This document shows, in pieces, positions 45,690-52,442 of a stretch of 64,000 nucleotides of DNA. Position 1 is the first letter of the stretch. Each line of letters opens with the position of its first letter. Made by a program: the position numbers and the translations under genes. Source of the DNA: Phaeobacter bryozoorum (GTDB lineage Bacteria > Pseudomonadota > Alphaproteobacteria > Rhodobacterales > Rhodobacteraceae); NCBI RefSeq assembly GCF_041893525.1, contig NZ_CP169068.1. One strand, 5' to 3'. The notes under the pieces are model-generated. The model was not told the origin of the DNA. It was given only the letters and a program-made list of their open reading frames with translations, and did not search any database.

Positions 45690-46693
45690 CAGCGTTTCTC
45701 TCTTGCCTGCGCCTGTTTCAGCTGCGGCATGCCAATATCCTTGGCGCTGATCGCAATCGGCGCGGCCCCGGTGCGGCGACCGACGCGCAGCCGGGCGGAG
45801 CGGGAGCGCGGGTTGTCCGCCAGCTCCTGATCGTCCGGCCCGACGGCCTTGCGGGTGACCAGCGTGAATTGCGACGGCGTTTCCTCGACCTCGGGGGCGT
45901 AGCGGTTGGCGCGACCGGTTTTGCCCGCGCGATGCTGGAAGAAGCGTTTGACCATGCGATCTTCGATGGAATGGAAGGTCACAACCGCCAGCAGGCCGCC
46001 GGGTTTCAGCGCGCGTTCGGCGGCCAGCAGCCCCTCGAACAGCTCTTCATATTCGGCGTTCACCGCGATGCGCAGACCCTGAAAACTGCGGGTTGCCGGA
46101 TGTGACTGGCCGGGTTTGGAGCGCGGCAGGCAGCTCTCGATGATTCCGGCGAGCTGGAGTGTCGTGGTGATCGGCGCCTCGGTGCGGGCCTTCACGATGG
46201 CGCGGGCAATACGGCGGCTGGCGCGTTCCTCGCCAAAGAGGAACAGGATATCGGCCAGCGCCGCCTCGTCCAGTTCCGCGACCAGATCGGCGGCAGAGGG
46301 GCCATCCTGCGACATCCGCATATCCAGCGGCCCGTCGCGCATGAAGGAAAAGCCGCGTTCGGCCAGATCCAGCTGCATGGAGGAGACGCCAAGATCGAGG
46401 ACGACGCCGTCGAGATCCTGCGCATAGTCGTCCATGCGGGAGAACACCCCCTGTTGCAGGGTCAGGCGACCGGCATAGGCGCCGATCCAGCTTTCAGCCA
46501 TTTCAAAGGCCAGCGGATCGCGATCAACGCCGATCACGTGATCGGCCCCTGCCTCCAGCAGGCCCCGGCTGTAGCCCCCGGCCCCGAAGGTGCCATCGAG
46601 CCAGCGCCCGGAAACCGGCGCCACGGCTTTCAGCAGCGGACGCAGAAGGACCGGTACGTGAGGACCGGTTGAGGTTGGGCGGTCCGTTGTCAT
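45689..46693 (-). CDS. rsmH: 16S rRNA m4C1402 methyltransferase
   Basis: A 334-residue SAM-dependent methyltransferase (MraW) that modifies C1402 in the ribosomal P site. Marks are HVPVLLRPLLKAV, the SAM loop DGTFGAGGYSRGLLE, LDLGVSSMQLDLAERGFSF with DMRM, RIAVNAEYEELF, and VTFHSIEDRMVKRFF. It is 3 bp after mraZ and 1 nt overlapped with ftsL. Confidence 0.97.
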   Translation of the reverse strand: MTTDRPTSTGPHVPVLLRPLLKAVAPVSGRWLDGTFGAGGYSRGLLEAGADHVIGVDRDPLAFEMAESWIGAYAGRLTLQQGVFSRMDDYAQDLDGVVLDLGVSSMQLDLAERGFSFMRDGPLDMRMSQDGPSAADLVAELDEAALADILFLFGEERASRRIARAIVKARTEAPITTTLQLAGIIESCLPRSKPGQSHPATRSFQGLRIAVNAEYEELFEGLLAAERALKPGGLLAVVTFHSIEDRMVKRFFQHRAGKTGRANRYAPEVEETPSQFTLVTRKAVGPDDQELADNPRSRSARLRVGRRTGAAPIAISAKDIGMPQLKQAQAREKR

Positions 46694-46696
46694 GGA

Positions 46697-47200
46697 TCAA
46701 GCGCCTCCGGCGCCATCGAGGAATTCCGCCGGGTCAAAGTCCTCGGGCAGATCGTCCAGCCACTCCTCGGATTTTGCCAGTTCTTCCTCTTCATAGGTTT
46801 CAGGCTTCCAGATCTGGAAGGTGTCGCCGGCGGCGATGAAGAACGCCTCGGCCTCCAGATTGATCTTGTTGCGCAGCTTGGCGGGCAGCACCAGCCGCCC
46901 GGTTTCATCAACGGTAGTCGGGAAGGACTGACCGTGGAACATGCGCTGCAACATCTTGCGCGGCATCGAGCCGCGCGGCAAGGCGTCGATTTTGGCGTCG
47001 ACTTCCTCGATCGCCTCCATCGTGTAGCATTCCAGGAAATTGCGGCGGTGGTCACCATAGACGATGACCAGTTCGGGGTTGCTGCCGGATTGCCAGTTGG
47101 GGTCACCCGCCTCCAGAACACGGCGAAAGGAGGCCGGAATCGAGACCCGCCCCTTTGTATCCACCTTGTGGTGGCTTTCACCTCTGAACCTACGGCCCAA
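46697..47200 (-). CDS. mraZ: MraZ transcriptional regulator (TTG start proposed)
   Basis: A 167-residue protein with two AbrB/SpoVT-like MraZ domains; MraZ binds DNA at its own promoter and represses the dcw operon in E. coli. Domain 1 has SHHKVDTKGRVSIPASFR, domain 2 has TTVDETGRLVLPAKLR (paired DxKGR/DxxGR motifs). TTG at 47200 is chosen because the family begins with GRRFRGESHHK and AAGGGA lies about 7 nt upstream; an in-frame ATG at 47278 would add 26 unlike residues. Confidence 0.9.
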   Translation of the reverse strand: MGRRFRGESHHKVDTKGRVSIPASFRRVLEAGDPNWQSGSNPELVIVYGDHRRNFLECYTMEAIEEVDAKIDALPRGSMPRKMLQRMFHGQSFPTTVDETGRLVLPAKLRNKINLEAEAFFIAAGDTFQIWKPETYEEEELAKSEEWLDDLPEDFDPAEFLDGAGGA

Positions 47201-47468
47201 TCTATCGTCCCTTTTTTCAGCGTCCCTCGTGCCGAAGCTATCCCCAGAAGCAAAAGGGGCGGGCTGATCTGCTGCCACTGATCAACCCGCCTCCTTGTCC
47301 CGACTTGCGGGGTGTCCGACTGCGCGCGCCACCTGGGGGGATGTCTGCTCGCTCGCGCGCCGGATCTCTCTATTTTCGATGAAAGCGAAGGCCTGTATGA
47401 AACCTGCTTCTTAGTAGTCTTGGTTGGGGTCGTTTGGTGCCCCTGCTCTTCGTCTCATTCGATGAACT

Positions 47469-47498
47469 AGGGATACTATGGGAATACGTGGGCGACAA
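47469..47498 (-). promoter_or_regulatory. mraZ promoter with three 10-bp-spaced TGGGN-type boxes
   Basis: Minus strand: -35 TTGTCG (47498-47493), 17-bp spacer, -10 TATCCC (47475-47470). On the plus strand this same stretch reads AGGGA, TGGGA, TGGGC at 47469, 47479 and 47489, an exact 10-bp period (TGGGN plus 5). MraZ of E. coli binds TGGGN repeats of this spacing. The boxes overlap the promoter, so autorepression is plausible. The leader to TTG 47200 would be about 260 nt. Confidence 0.5.
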
Positions 47499-47632
47499 CT
47501 GTTTTTTATGGACCACATCTGCACATCTAGATAACGACGCGCCGATTCTACGGGAAAGAATTGCAGATACGTCCAGTGGTAGATTAAGCCACCATAAAGG
47601 CCACTATATGTAGGGTCGTATCCGGCTTGGAA

Positions 47633-47651
47633 AAAGTGCCATGATTTCCCA
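47633..47651 (-). repeat. Isolated fourth copy of the 19-bp repeat
   Basis: On the minus strand TGGGAAATCATGGCACTTT shares its first 13 bases with unit 1 of the array at 47813-47869, in the same orientation, about 160 bp away. Confidence 0.6.
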
Positions 47652-47685
47652 GAAATTTTAAGATCGAGTTCTGGAGAACCAGAAT

Positions 47686-47700
47686 GTTCATATTCTGTTC
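47686..47700 (+). promoter_or_regulatory. LexA-type direct repeat
   Basis: GTTCATATTCTGTTC matches GTTC-N7-GTTC exactly. No gene follows within the spacer in either direction, so a functional SOS role is uncertain. Confidence 0.3.
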
Positions 47701-47812
47701 ACGGGTGCGTGTGGCAGTTGGACCGGGGCAAATCCCGTGATCCGGGTGATATCGCCTGAAAATCACGCCAGAACAGCACAGTGATTCGGGAAAGCGGGCC
47801 AAAATGTCTCGA

Positions 47813-47869
47813 CGCCGCCCATAATTTCCCACATGGCCCATCAATTCCCACGCGGACCATGATTTCCCA
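47813..47869 (-). repeat. Three tandem 19-bp repeats
   Basis: Minus strand units: TGGGAAATCATGGTCCGCG, TGGGAATTGATGGGCCATG and TGGGAAATTATGGGCGGCG, in exact 19-bp register. Multiple short terminal repeats of this kind are known at ends of IS21-family elements, so this may be an insertion-sequence end whose transposase genes are gone. That assignment is from recall and not proven. Confidence 0.65.
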
Positions 47870-47899
47870 GCAGCGCCGGGAGCGTTTCAGCTTCGCGAT

Positions 47900-48970
47900 C
47901 TAGGCCATGCCGCCGCGGATCAGACCTTCGGCCATTTTTGCATAGGCCTCGGCCATCAGACCGTCACCGGCAGCGATGGGAGTGCCATTGTCACCGGCCA
48001 GCCGGGTCTCAAGATCAATCGGCAGCGCCCCGAGCAAGGGCACCCCGATGCGCTCAGCCTCGGCAGCAACCCCTCCGTGACCAAAGATGTGATGTTCGCC
48101 GCCACAATCCGGGCAGGCAAAGAAGGACATGTTTTCGATCAGGCCCAGCACCGGCGTTTTCAGGGTGTTGAACATGTCAATCGCCTTGCGCGCATCCAGC
48201 AGCGCCACATCCTGCGGGGTGGAGACCACGATGGCACCGGACAGCTCGGCCTTGGTGCACAAGGTCAGCTGCACATCGCCGGTGCCGGGCGGCAGATCGA
48301 CGATCAGCACGTCAAGCTCCCCCCAGTTCACCTGCCCCAGCATCTGCTGAAGCGCGCCCATCAGCATCGGGCCGCGCCAGACCACCGCCTTGGCCTCGTC
48401 AACCATGAAGCCGATCGACATCAGCGTGACGCCATGGGCGTGCAGCGGTTCGATGATCTTGCCGTCAGGGCTGGCGGGGCGGCCGCTCGCCCCCATCATG
48501 CGTGGCTGGCTGGGTCCATATATGTCAGCGTCGAGCAGGCCCACCTTGCGCCCCTGCCGGGTGAGCGCCACGGCGAGATTGGCGCTGACGGTGGATTTAC
48601 CCACGCCGCCCTTGCCCGATCCCACGGCGAGAATGCGTTTCACCCCGCTGGGTTTCAGCGGCCCCTGCTGCGGCTTGGGGTGGCCGCCCAGTTTCAGGGT
48701 CGGCGCGGGCCGCGCGGCGGCATCGGAGTGGGCGGTCAGCGCCGCGGAGACGCTCTCCACCCCCGGCAGCGCCAGAACGGTTGCCTCGGCGGCGCGGCGC
48801 AGCGGCTCCATCTGGGCGGCGATCTGCGGGCTGGGCGCCTCGATCACGAAGCTGACGCGACCTCCCTCCACCATCAGCGCGCGCAGCATGTCGCGCGAGA
48901 CCAGCGTTCCGCCATCGGGCAGTTGCAGCCGCGCAAGGGCGTCGCGAATCTCATCCTGGGTGGGGGTCAT
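47900..48970 (-). CDS. Mrp/NBP35-family iron-sulfur carrier ATPase
   Basis: A 356-residue P-loop ATPase that binds and delivers Fe-S clusters in the cytoplasm. An N-terminal MIP18-type domain (about 1-75, IRDALARLQLPDGGTLVSRDM) precedes the ATPase: deviant Walker A GSGKGGVGKST, LDADIYGPSQPRMMG, VDLPPGTGDVQLTL, and CPDCGG, the CxxC that bridges a cluster between subunits. ATG 48970 has AGGAG 7 nt upstream; the frame runs open to 49381 but that is intergenic DNA. Confidence 0.94.
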   Translation of the reverse strand: MTPTQDEIRDALARLQLPDGGTLVSRDMLRALMVEGGRVSFVIEAPSPQIAAQMEPLRRAAEATVLALPGVESVSAALTAHSDAAARPAPTLKLGGHPKPQQGPLKPSGVKRILAVGSGKGGVGKSTVSANLAVALTRQGRKVGLLDADIYGPSQPRMMGASGRPASPDGKIIEPLHAHGVTLMSIGFMVDEAKAVVWRGPMLMGALQQMLGQVNWGELDVLIVDLPPGTGDVQLTLCTKAELSGAIVVSTPQDVALLDARKAIDMFNTLKTPVLGLIENMSFFACPDCGGEHHIFGHGGVAAEAERIGVPLLGALPIDLETRLAGDNGTPIAAGDGLMAEAYAKMAEGLIRGGMA

Positions 48971-49298
48971 GGCCTGTCTCCTGTTGGTTACCCGCCATAT
49001 AAGACCTGCGGCCGACAAGCCCAAGACCGCATCGGCCCCTGTACAGGCTCCCGGTCGGCCCCAATCTGCGCGCGGCCTGTAGCCTGCCCGTTTGCCGCCT
49101 GCCGCGAATTTAGGCATCAGCACACCGATTGGCGCATACCTCGGCAAGATCAACCCGGTTTCCGCAAGGAAACCCATGCGTTTGCTGCATAGCAGAAATG
49201 CCCCTTTCAGGGATTGTGCGTGTGCAGCATTATCATATTTATGAGGCCAAGAGAGGCCGGGAACGGCCAGACATTCATAGACGTTAAGGACAACACCG
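48971..49298. other. 328-bp divergent region between mrp and the DUF1127 gene
   Basis: No gene. It becomes AT-rich between about 49180 and 49250, the likely promoter area of the DUF1127-RNA unit. TTGTGCG at 49215 and TATCATATTTAT just after it may be promoter parts; in R. sphaeroides the equivalent unit is driven by RpoHI/RpoHII, but I cannot assign the sigma factor here. Confidence 0.5.
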
Positions 49299-49517
49299 AT
49301 GGCCGCTGTTGACAATATCACAACCCGCAAAGGCGCTCTGGCCTTCAGCCCGCGCGCCATGTTCGACGAGCTGAAAGGCAAGATTGCACGCTACCGCCTG
49401 TATCGCCAGACCATGGATGAGCTGTCGACACTCTCCGGTCGCGAGCTGGCTGACTTGGGGCTGAGCCGCTCCATGCTGCGCAGCGTCGCCTATGAGGCCG
49501 CATACGGCACGAAATAA
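49299..49517 (+). CDS. DUF1127 protein, CcaF1-like
   Basis: A 72-residue protein ending in a DUF1127 domain: YRQTMDELSTLSGRELADLGLSRSMLRSVAYEAAYG. DUF1127 proteins are small, basic and RNA-linked in R. sphaeroides, where CcaF1 is encoded directly upstream of the CcsR RNAs and affects their maturation. The same layout is seen here, with the RNA array starting 7 bp after the stop. ATG 49299 follows AAGGA at 8 nt. Confidence 0.9.
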   Translation: MAAVDNITTRKGALAFSPRAMFDELKGKIARYRLYRQTMDELSTLSGRELADLGLSRSMLRSVAYEAAYGTK

Positions 49518-49523
49518 AGAGAT

Positions 49524-49556
49524 CAGGCTCTCTTCTCCTCCTCCCTTGGGAGCCTG
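49524..49556 (+). ncRNA. CcsR-like stem-loop 1
   Basis: CAGGCTC (49524-49530) pairs with GAGCCTG (49550-49556). The 19-nt loop holds CTCCTCCTCCC, an anti-Shine-Dalgarno-like motif. It is the first of four such hairpins downstream of the DUF1127 gene. Confidence 0.82.
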
Positions 49557-49561
49557 CTATC

Positions 49562-49595
49562 GCGGTGACATCCTCCTCCTCCCTGATGTCACCGC
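49562..49595 (+). ncRNA. CcsR-like stem-loop 2
   Basis: GCGGTGACAT pairs perfectly with ATGTCACCGC (10 bp); the 14-nt loop is CCTCCTCCTCCCTG. The best-formed non-terminal unit. A small motif-free hairpin CCGGC-GTCATA-GCCGG follows at 49604-49619. Confidence 0.88.
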
Positions 49596-49627
49596 ACCCT
49601 ATACCGGCGTCATAGCCGGACCCTGAT

Positions 49628-49661
49628 ACACCATGCCTCCTCCTCCCTGATGGTATGGTGT
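49628..49661 (+). ncRNA. CcsR-like stem-loop 3
   Basis: ACACCAT pairs with ATGGTGT (49655-49661), with CCTCCTCCTCCC in the loop; ATGGT occurs twice so a shorter 5-bp stem is an alternative. Confidence 0.82.
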
Positions 49662-49668
49662 TGTACAG

Positions 49669-49709
49669 AACGGCGGTGCCCTCCTCCTCCCTGGCACCGC
49701 CGTTTTTTT
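49669..49709 (+). ncRNA. CcsR-like stem-loop 4 with terminator
   Basis: AACGGCGGTGCC pairs with GGCACCGCCGTT (12 bp); the 12-nt loop is CTCCTCCTCCCT. Seven T residues follow, so this hairpin also ends the transcript. Confidence 0.9.
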
Positions 49710-49851
49710 GTGTCTGATTGCCTGATCGGCAGCGCCTCCCATTGATGACAGGACGCAAAAAGGCGCCGGCAAACTGCCGACGCCCGAGCTGGTGCCCGCC
49801 TGCCGATGGCGGGGATCTATCGGTGCTGGATCAGACCCGCAGTCGGCGCGG

Positions 49852-52212
49852 TCAGAACGGCACGTCCTCTGCTGCGGTGACGAAACGGGCGACAACCTTT
49901 TTCGTGCCGGCCTTCTCGAATGCGACTTCCAGCTTGTCTCCCTCGATCGCGGTGATCGCGCCATAGCCGAATTTCTGGTGGAACACCCGTTCACCGGCAG
50001 TGAAGGCGGAGGTGGCGGTGAGGTCGATGACGCTGGACTTGCTTTCCTTGGGCTGGGACAGACCACGCTCTCCGGCGCGGGACTGCATGCGTTTCCAGCC
50101 CGGCGAGTTGTACCCATCGGCAGAGGCCATGCGGTCCTCAATCGTGGAGCGCACGCCCCCGAAACCGCCCGGAGCCGCCGCGCCGTAGCCGCCGCCGTAG
50201 AGACCGGGCGGGGTCAGCACCTCGACATGTTCTTCGGGCAGCTCATCAATGAAACGGGAGGGCAGCTGCGATTGCCACTGACCAAAGACACGGCGGTTGC
50301 CGGCAAAGGAGATCGTGCAGATGTCCTCGGCCCGCGTGATACCGACATAGGCCAGACGGCGTTCTTCCTCGAGGCCCTTCAGGCCGCTTTCGTCCATCGA
50401 GCGCTGCGAGGGAAAGAGACCATCCTCCCAGCCGGGCAGGAAGACGGCAGGAAATTCCAGCCCCTTGGCGGCGTGCAGCGTCATGATGGAGACCTTCTGC
50501 GCCGCATCCTGTTTGTCATTGTCCATGATCAGGCTGACATGTTCGAGGAAGCCCTGCAGGTTTTCAAACGCCTCCAGCGCCTTGACCAGTTCCTTGAGGT
50601 TTTCCAGACGGCCCGGCGAATCCGGGTTCTTGTCGGTCTGCCACATGGTGGTGTAGCCGCTCTCGTCGAGGATGGTTTCGGCCAGCTCCATATGGGTCAT
50701 GTCGGCGTCGCCCGCCAGACGTCCCCAGCGGGAAAGATCGGTGACCAGCTGGCGCAGGGCATTGCCGCCCTTGCCCTTGATCTGGCCGCTCTCCACCGCA
50801 AGCCGCGCCCCCTCGACCAATGAGACGCCATTGCTGCGCGCCATGGTCTGGATGGTCTGCTGCGCCTTGTCGCCAAGACCACGTTTGGGGGTATTGACGA
50901 TCCGCTCAAACGCCAGATCGTCCTCCGGGCTGACCACCAGCCGGAAATAGGCCATGGCATCGCGAATTTCGAGCCGCTCGTAGAAGCGCGGCCCGCCGAT
51001 GACCCGGTACGGCAGACCAATGGTCAGAAAGCGGTCTTCAAAGGCGCGCATCTGATGCGAGGCCCGCACCAGAATCGCCATATTGTTGAGGTCGATGGGG
51101 GCAAGGCCACGGGTGCCGCGCTGCATCGCCTCGATCTCCTCGCCGATCCAGCGGGCCTCCTCCTCGCCGTCCCAATGGCCGATCAGACGCACCTTCTCGC
51201 CGCCGCGTGCCTCGGTCCAGAGTTCCTTGCCCAGACGTCCGCTGTTGCCCCGGATCACCCCGGAGGCGGCGCTAAGAATATGTTCGGTCGAGCGGTAGTT
51301 CTGTTCCAGCCGGACCACATTGGCGCCCGGAAAATCCTTTTCAAACCGCAGGATATTGCCCACCTCGGCCCCGCGCCAACCATAGATCGACTGATCGTCG
51401 TCACCAACGCAGCAGATGTTCTTATGCGCGCCCGCGAGAAGCCGCAGCCAGAGATACTGGGCCACGTTGGTATCCTGATATTCGTCCACCATGATAAAGC
51501 GGAACCAGCGCTGGTATTGTTCCAGCACATCCGGGTTGTCCTGAAAGATGGTGACCATATGCAGCAGAAGATCGCCGAAATCGACCGCATTCAGATCCTT
51601 CAGCCGCACCTGATACTGCGCATAGAGGTCCACGCCACGGTGATTATAGGCGCTGGCATCCGCGACCGGCACCCGGGAAGGCGTCAGCGCGCGGTTTTTC
51701 CAATCGTCGATCACTCCCGCCAGCATCCGCGCAGGCCAGCGTTTGTCATCTATGCCTTCGGCCTTGATCAGCTGTTTCAGAAGCCGGATCTGATCGTCGG
51801 TGTCCAGAATGGTGAAATTGGATTTCAGCCCGACCAGTTCGGCGTGACGGCGCAGCAGTTTCACGCAGATCGAGTGGAAGGTGCCGAGCCAGGGCATCCC
51901 CTCAACCGCCTGCCCCAGCATTCCGGCGACGCGCTCCTTCATCTCACGCGCGGCCTTGTTGGTGAAGGTCACGGCAAGGATCTCGTTTGGTTTGGCCGTG
52001 CCGGTGGTCAGCAGATGGACAATCCGCGCAGTCAGCGCCTTGGTCTTGCCGGTGCCGGCCCCTGCCAGCATCAGCACGGGACCTTCCAGACATTCGACGG
52101 CGGCGCGCTGTGCGGGGTTCAGCCCGTCAAGATAGGGCATCGGCCGCGCCGCCATGGCCCGCGCGGACAGCGAAATCCCCTCATAGGGGTCGATATCGTC
52201 AAAACTGCTCAT
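49852..52212 (-). CDS. uvrD: UvrD/PcrA-type ATP-dependent DNA helicase
   Basis: A 786-residue superfamily 1A 3'-5' helicase for nucleotide-excision and mismatch repair. Motifs: Q-motif LNPAQRAAVE, Walker A AGAGTGKT, Ia EILAVTFTNKAAREM, II VDEYQDTN, III GDDDQSIYGWRGA, IV VRLEQNYRST, V TLHAAKGLEFPAVFLPG, VI RRLAYVGITRA. The C-terminal tail has a Tudor-like end (GERVFHQKFGYGAITAIEGDKLEVAFEKAG) that in PcrA/UvrD binds RNA polymerase. ATG 52212 (MSSFDDIDPYE) is chosen over the open frame to 52401. A LexA-type box lies 43 bp upstream. Confidence 0.96.
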   Translation of the reverse strand: MSSFDDIDPYEGISLSARAMAARPMPYLDGLNPAQRAAVECLEGPVLMLAGAGTGKTKALTARIVHLLTTGTAKPNEILAVTFTNKAAREMKERVAGMLGQAVEGMPWLGTFHSICVKLLRRHAELVGLKSNFTILDTDDQIRLLKQLIKAEGIDDKRWPARMLAGVIDDWKNRALTPSRVPVADASAYNHRGVDLYAQYQVRLKDLNAVDFGDLLLHMVTIFQDNPDVLEQYQRWFRFIMVDEYQDTNVAQYLWLRLLAGAHKNICCVGDDDQSIYGWRGAEVGNILRFEKDFPGANVVRLEQNYRSTEHILSAASGVIRGNSGRLGKELWTEARGGEKVRLIGHWDGEEEARWIGEEIEAMQRGTRGLAPIDLNNMAILVRASHQMRAFEDRFLTIGLPYRVIGGPRFYERLEIRDAMAYFRLVVSPEDDLAFERIVNTPKRGLGDKAQQTIQTMARSNGVSLVEGARLAVESGQIKGKGGNALRQLVTDLSRWGRLAGDADMTHMELAETILDESGYTTMWQTDKNPDSPGRLENLKELVKALEAFENLQGFLEHVSLIMDNDKQDAAQKVSIMTLHAAKGLEFPAVFLPGWEDGLFPSQRSMDESGLKGLEEERRLAYVGITRAEDICTISFAGNRRVFGQWQSQLPSRFIDELPEEHVEVLTPPGLYGGGYGAAAPGGFGGVRSTIEDRMASADGYNSPGWKRMQSRAGERGLSQPKESKSSVIDLTATSAFTAGERVFHQKFGYGAITAIEGDKLEVAFEKAGTKKVVARFVTAAEDVPF

Positions 52213-52254
52213 GGGCAGGACATTAACGTGATTCAATCCCGGCGGAAAGAGGGC

Positions 52255-52269
52255 GTTCACAGTCTGTTC
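52255..52269 (-). promoter_or_regulatory. LexA box upstream of uvrD
   Basis: GTTCACAGTCTGTTC matches GTTC-N7-GTTC, the alphaproteobacterial LexA site, 43 bp before the uvrD start. UvrD is a known SOS gene in many bacteria. Confidence 0.65.
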
Positions 52270-52442
52270 CGCAGACATCCGCAACAGGTCAACCGGGCAA
52301 ATCCCGAAAATCTTCAGTAGTTTAAACCCCGACACCCCGGAATTTAGGTTAACGATTAACACAATTGAAAACTCAACCGACCAGCATGGACCAGCGGCCA
52401 TAGCGCCGTGAGGGCACTCTCAATCGGACGGCAGACGGCACC

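Larger units (their letters stand above)
47201..47899. other. Gene-poor, lower-GC 699-bp region before mraZ
   Basis: Contains a promoter with MraZ-type repeats (47469-47498), a LexA-type repeat (47686-47700), a TTCTGG-AGAA-CCAGAA palindrome (47669-47684) and 19-bp repeats (47633-47869). A minus-strand 86-codon frame (47584-47844) overlaps the repeats and has no recognisable family; I do not call it a gene. Composition is visibly less GC-rich than neighbouring genes. Confidence 0.65.

Noticed and set aside
47584..47844. 86-codon minus-strand frame in the repeat spacer
   Set aside because: It reads through the 19-bp repeats, lacks any family motif and has no good ribosome binding site.
47813..47869. 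CRISPR array
   Set aside because: The repeats are tandem 19-mers with no spacers of constant length and no cas genes nearby.
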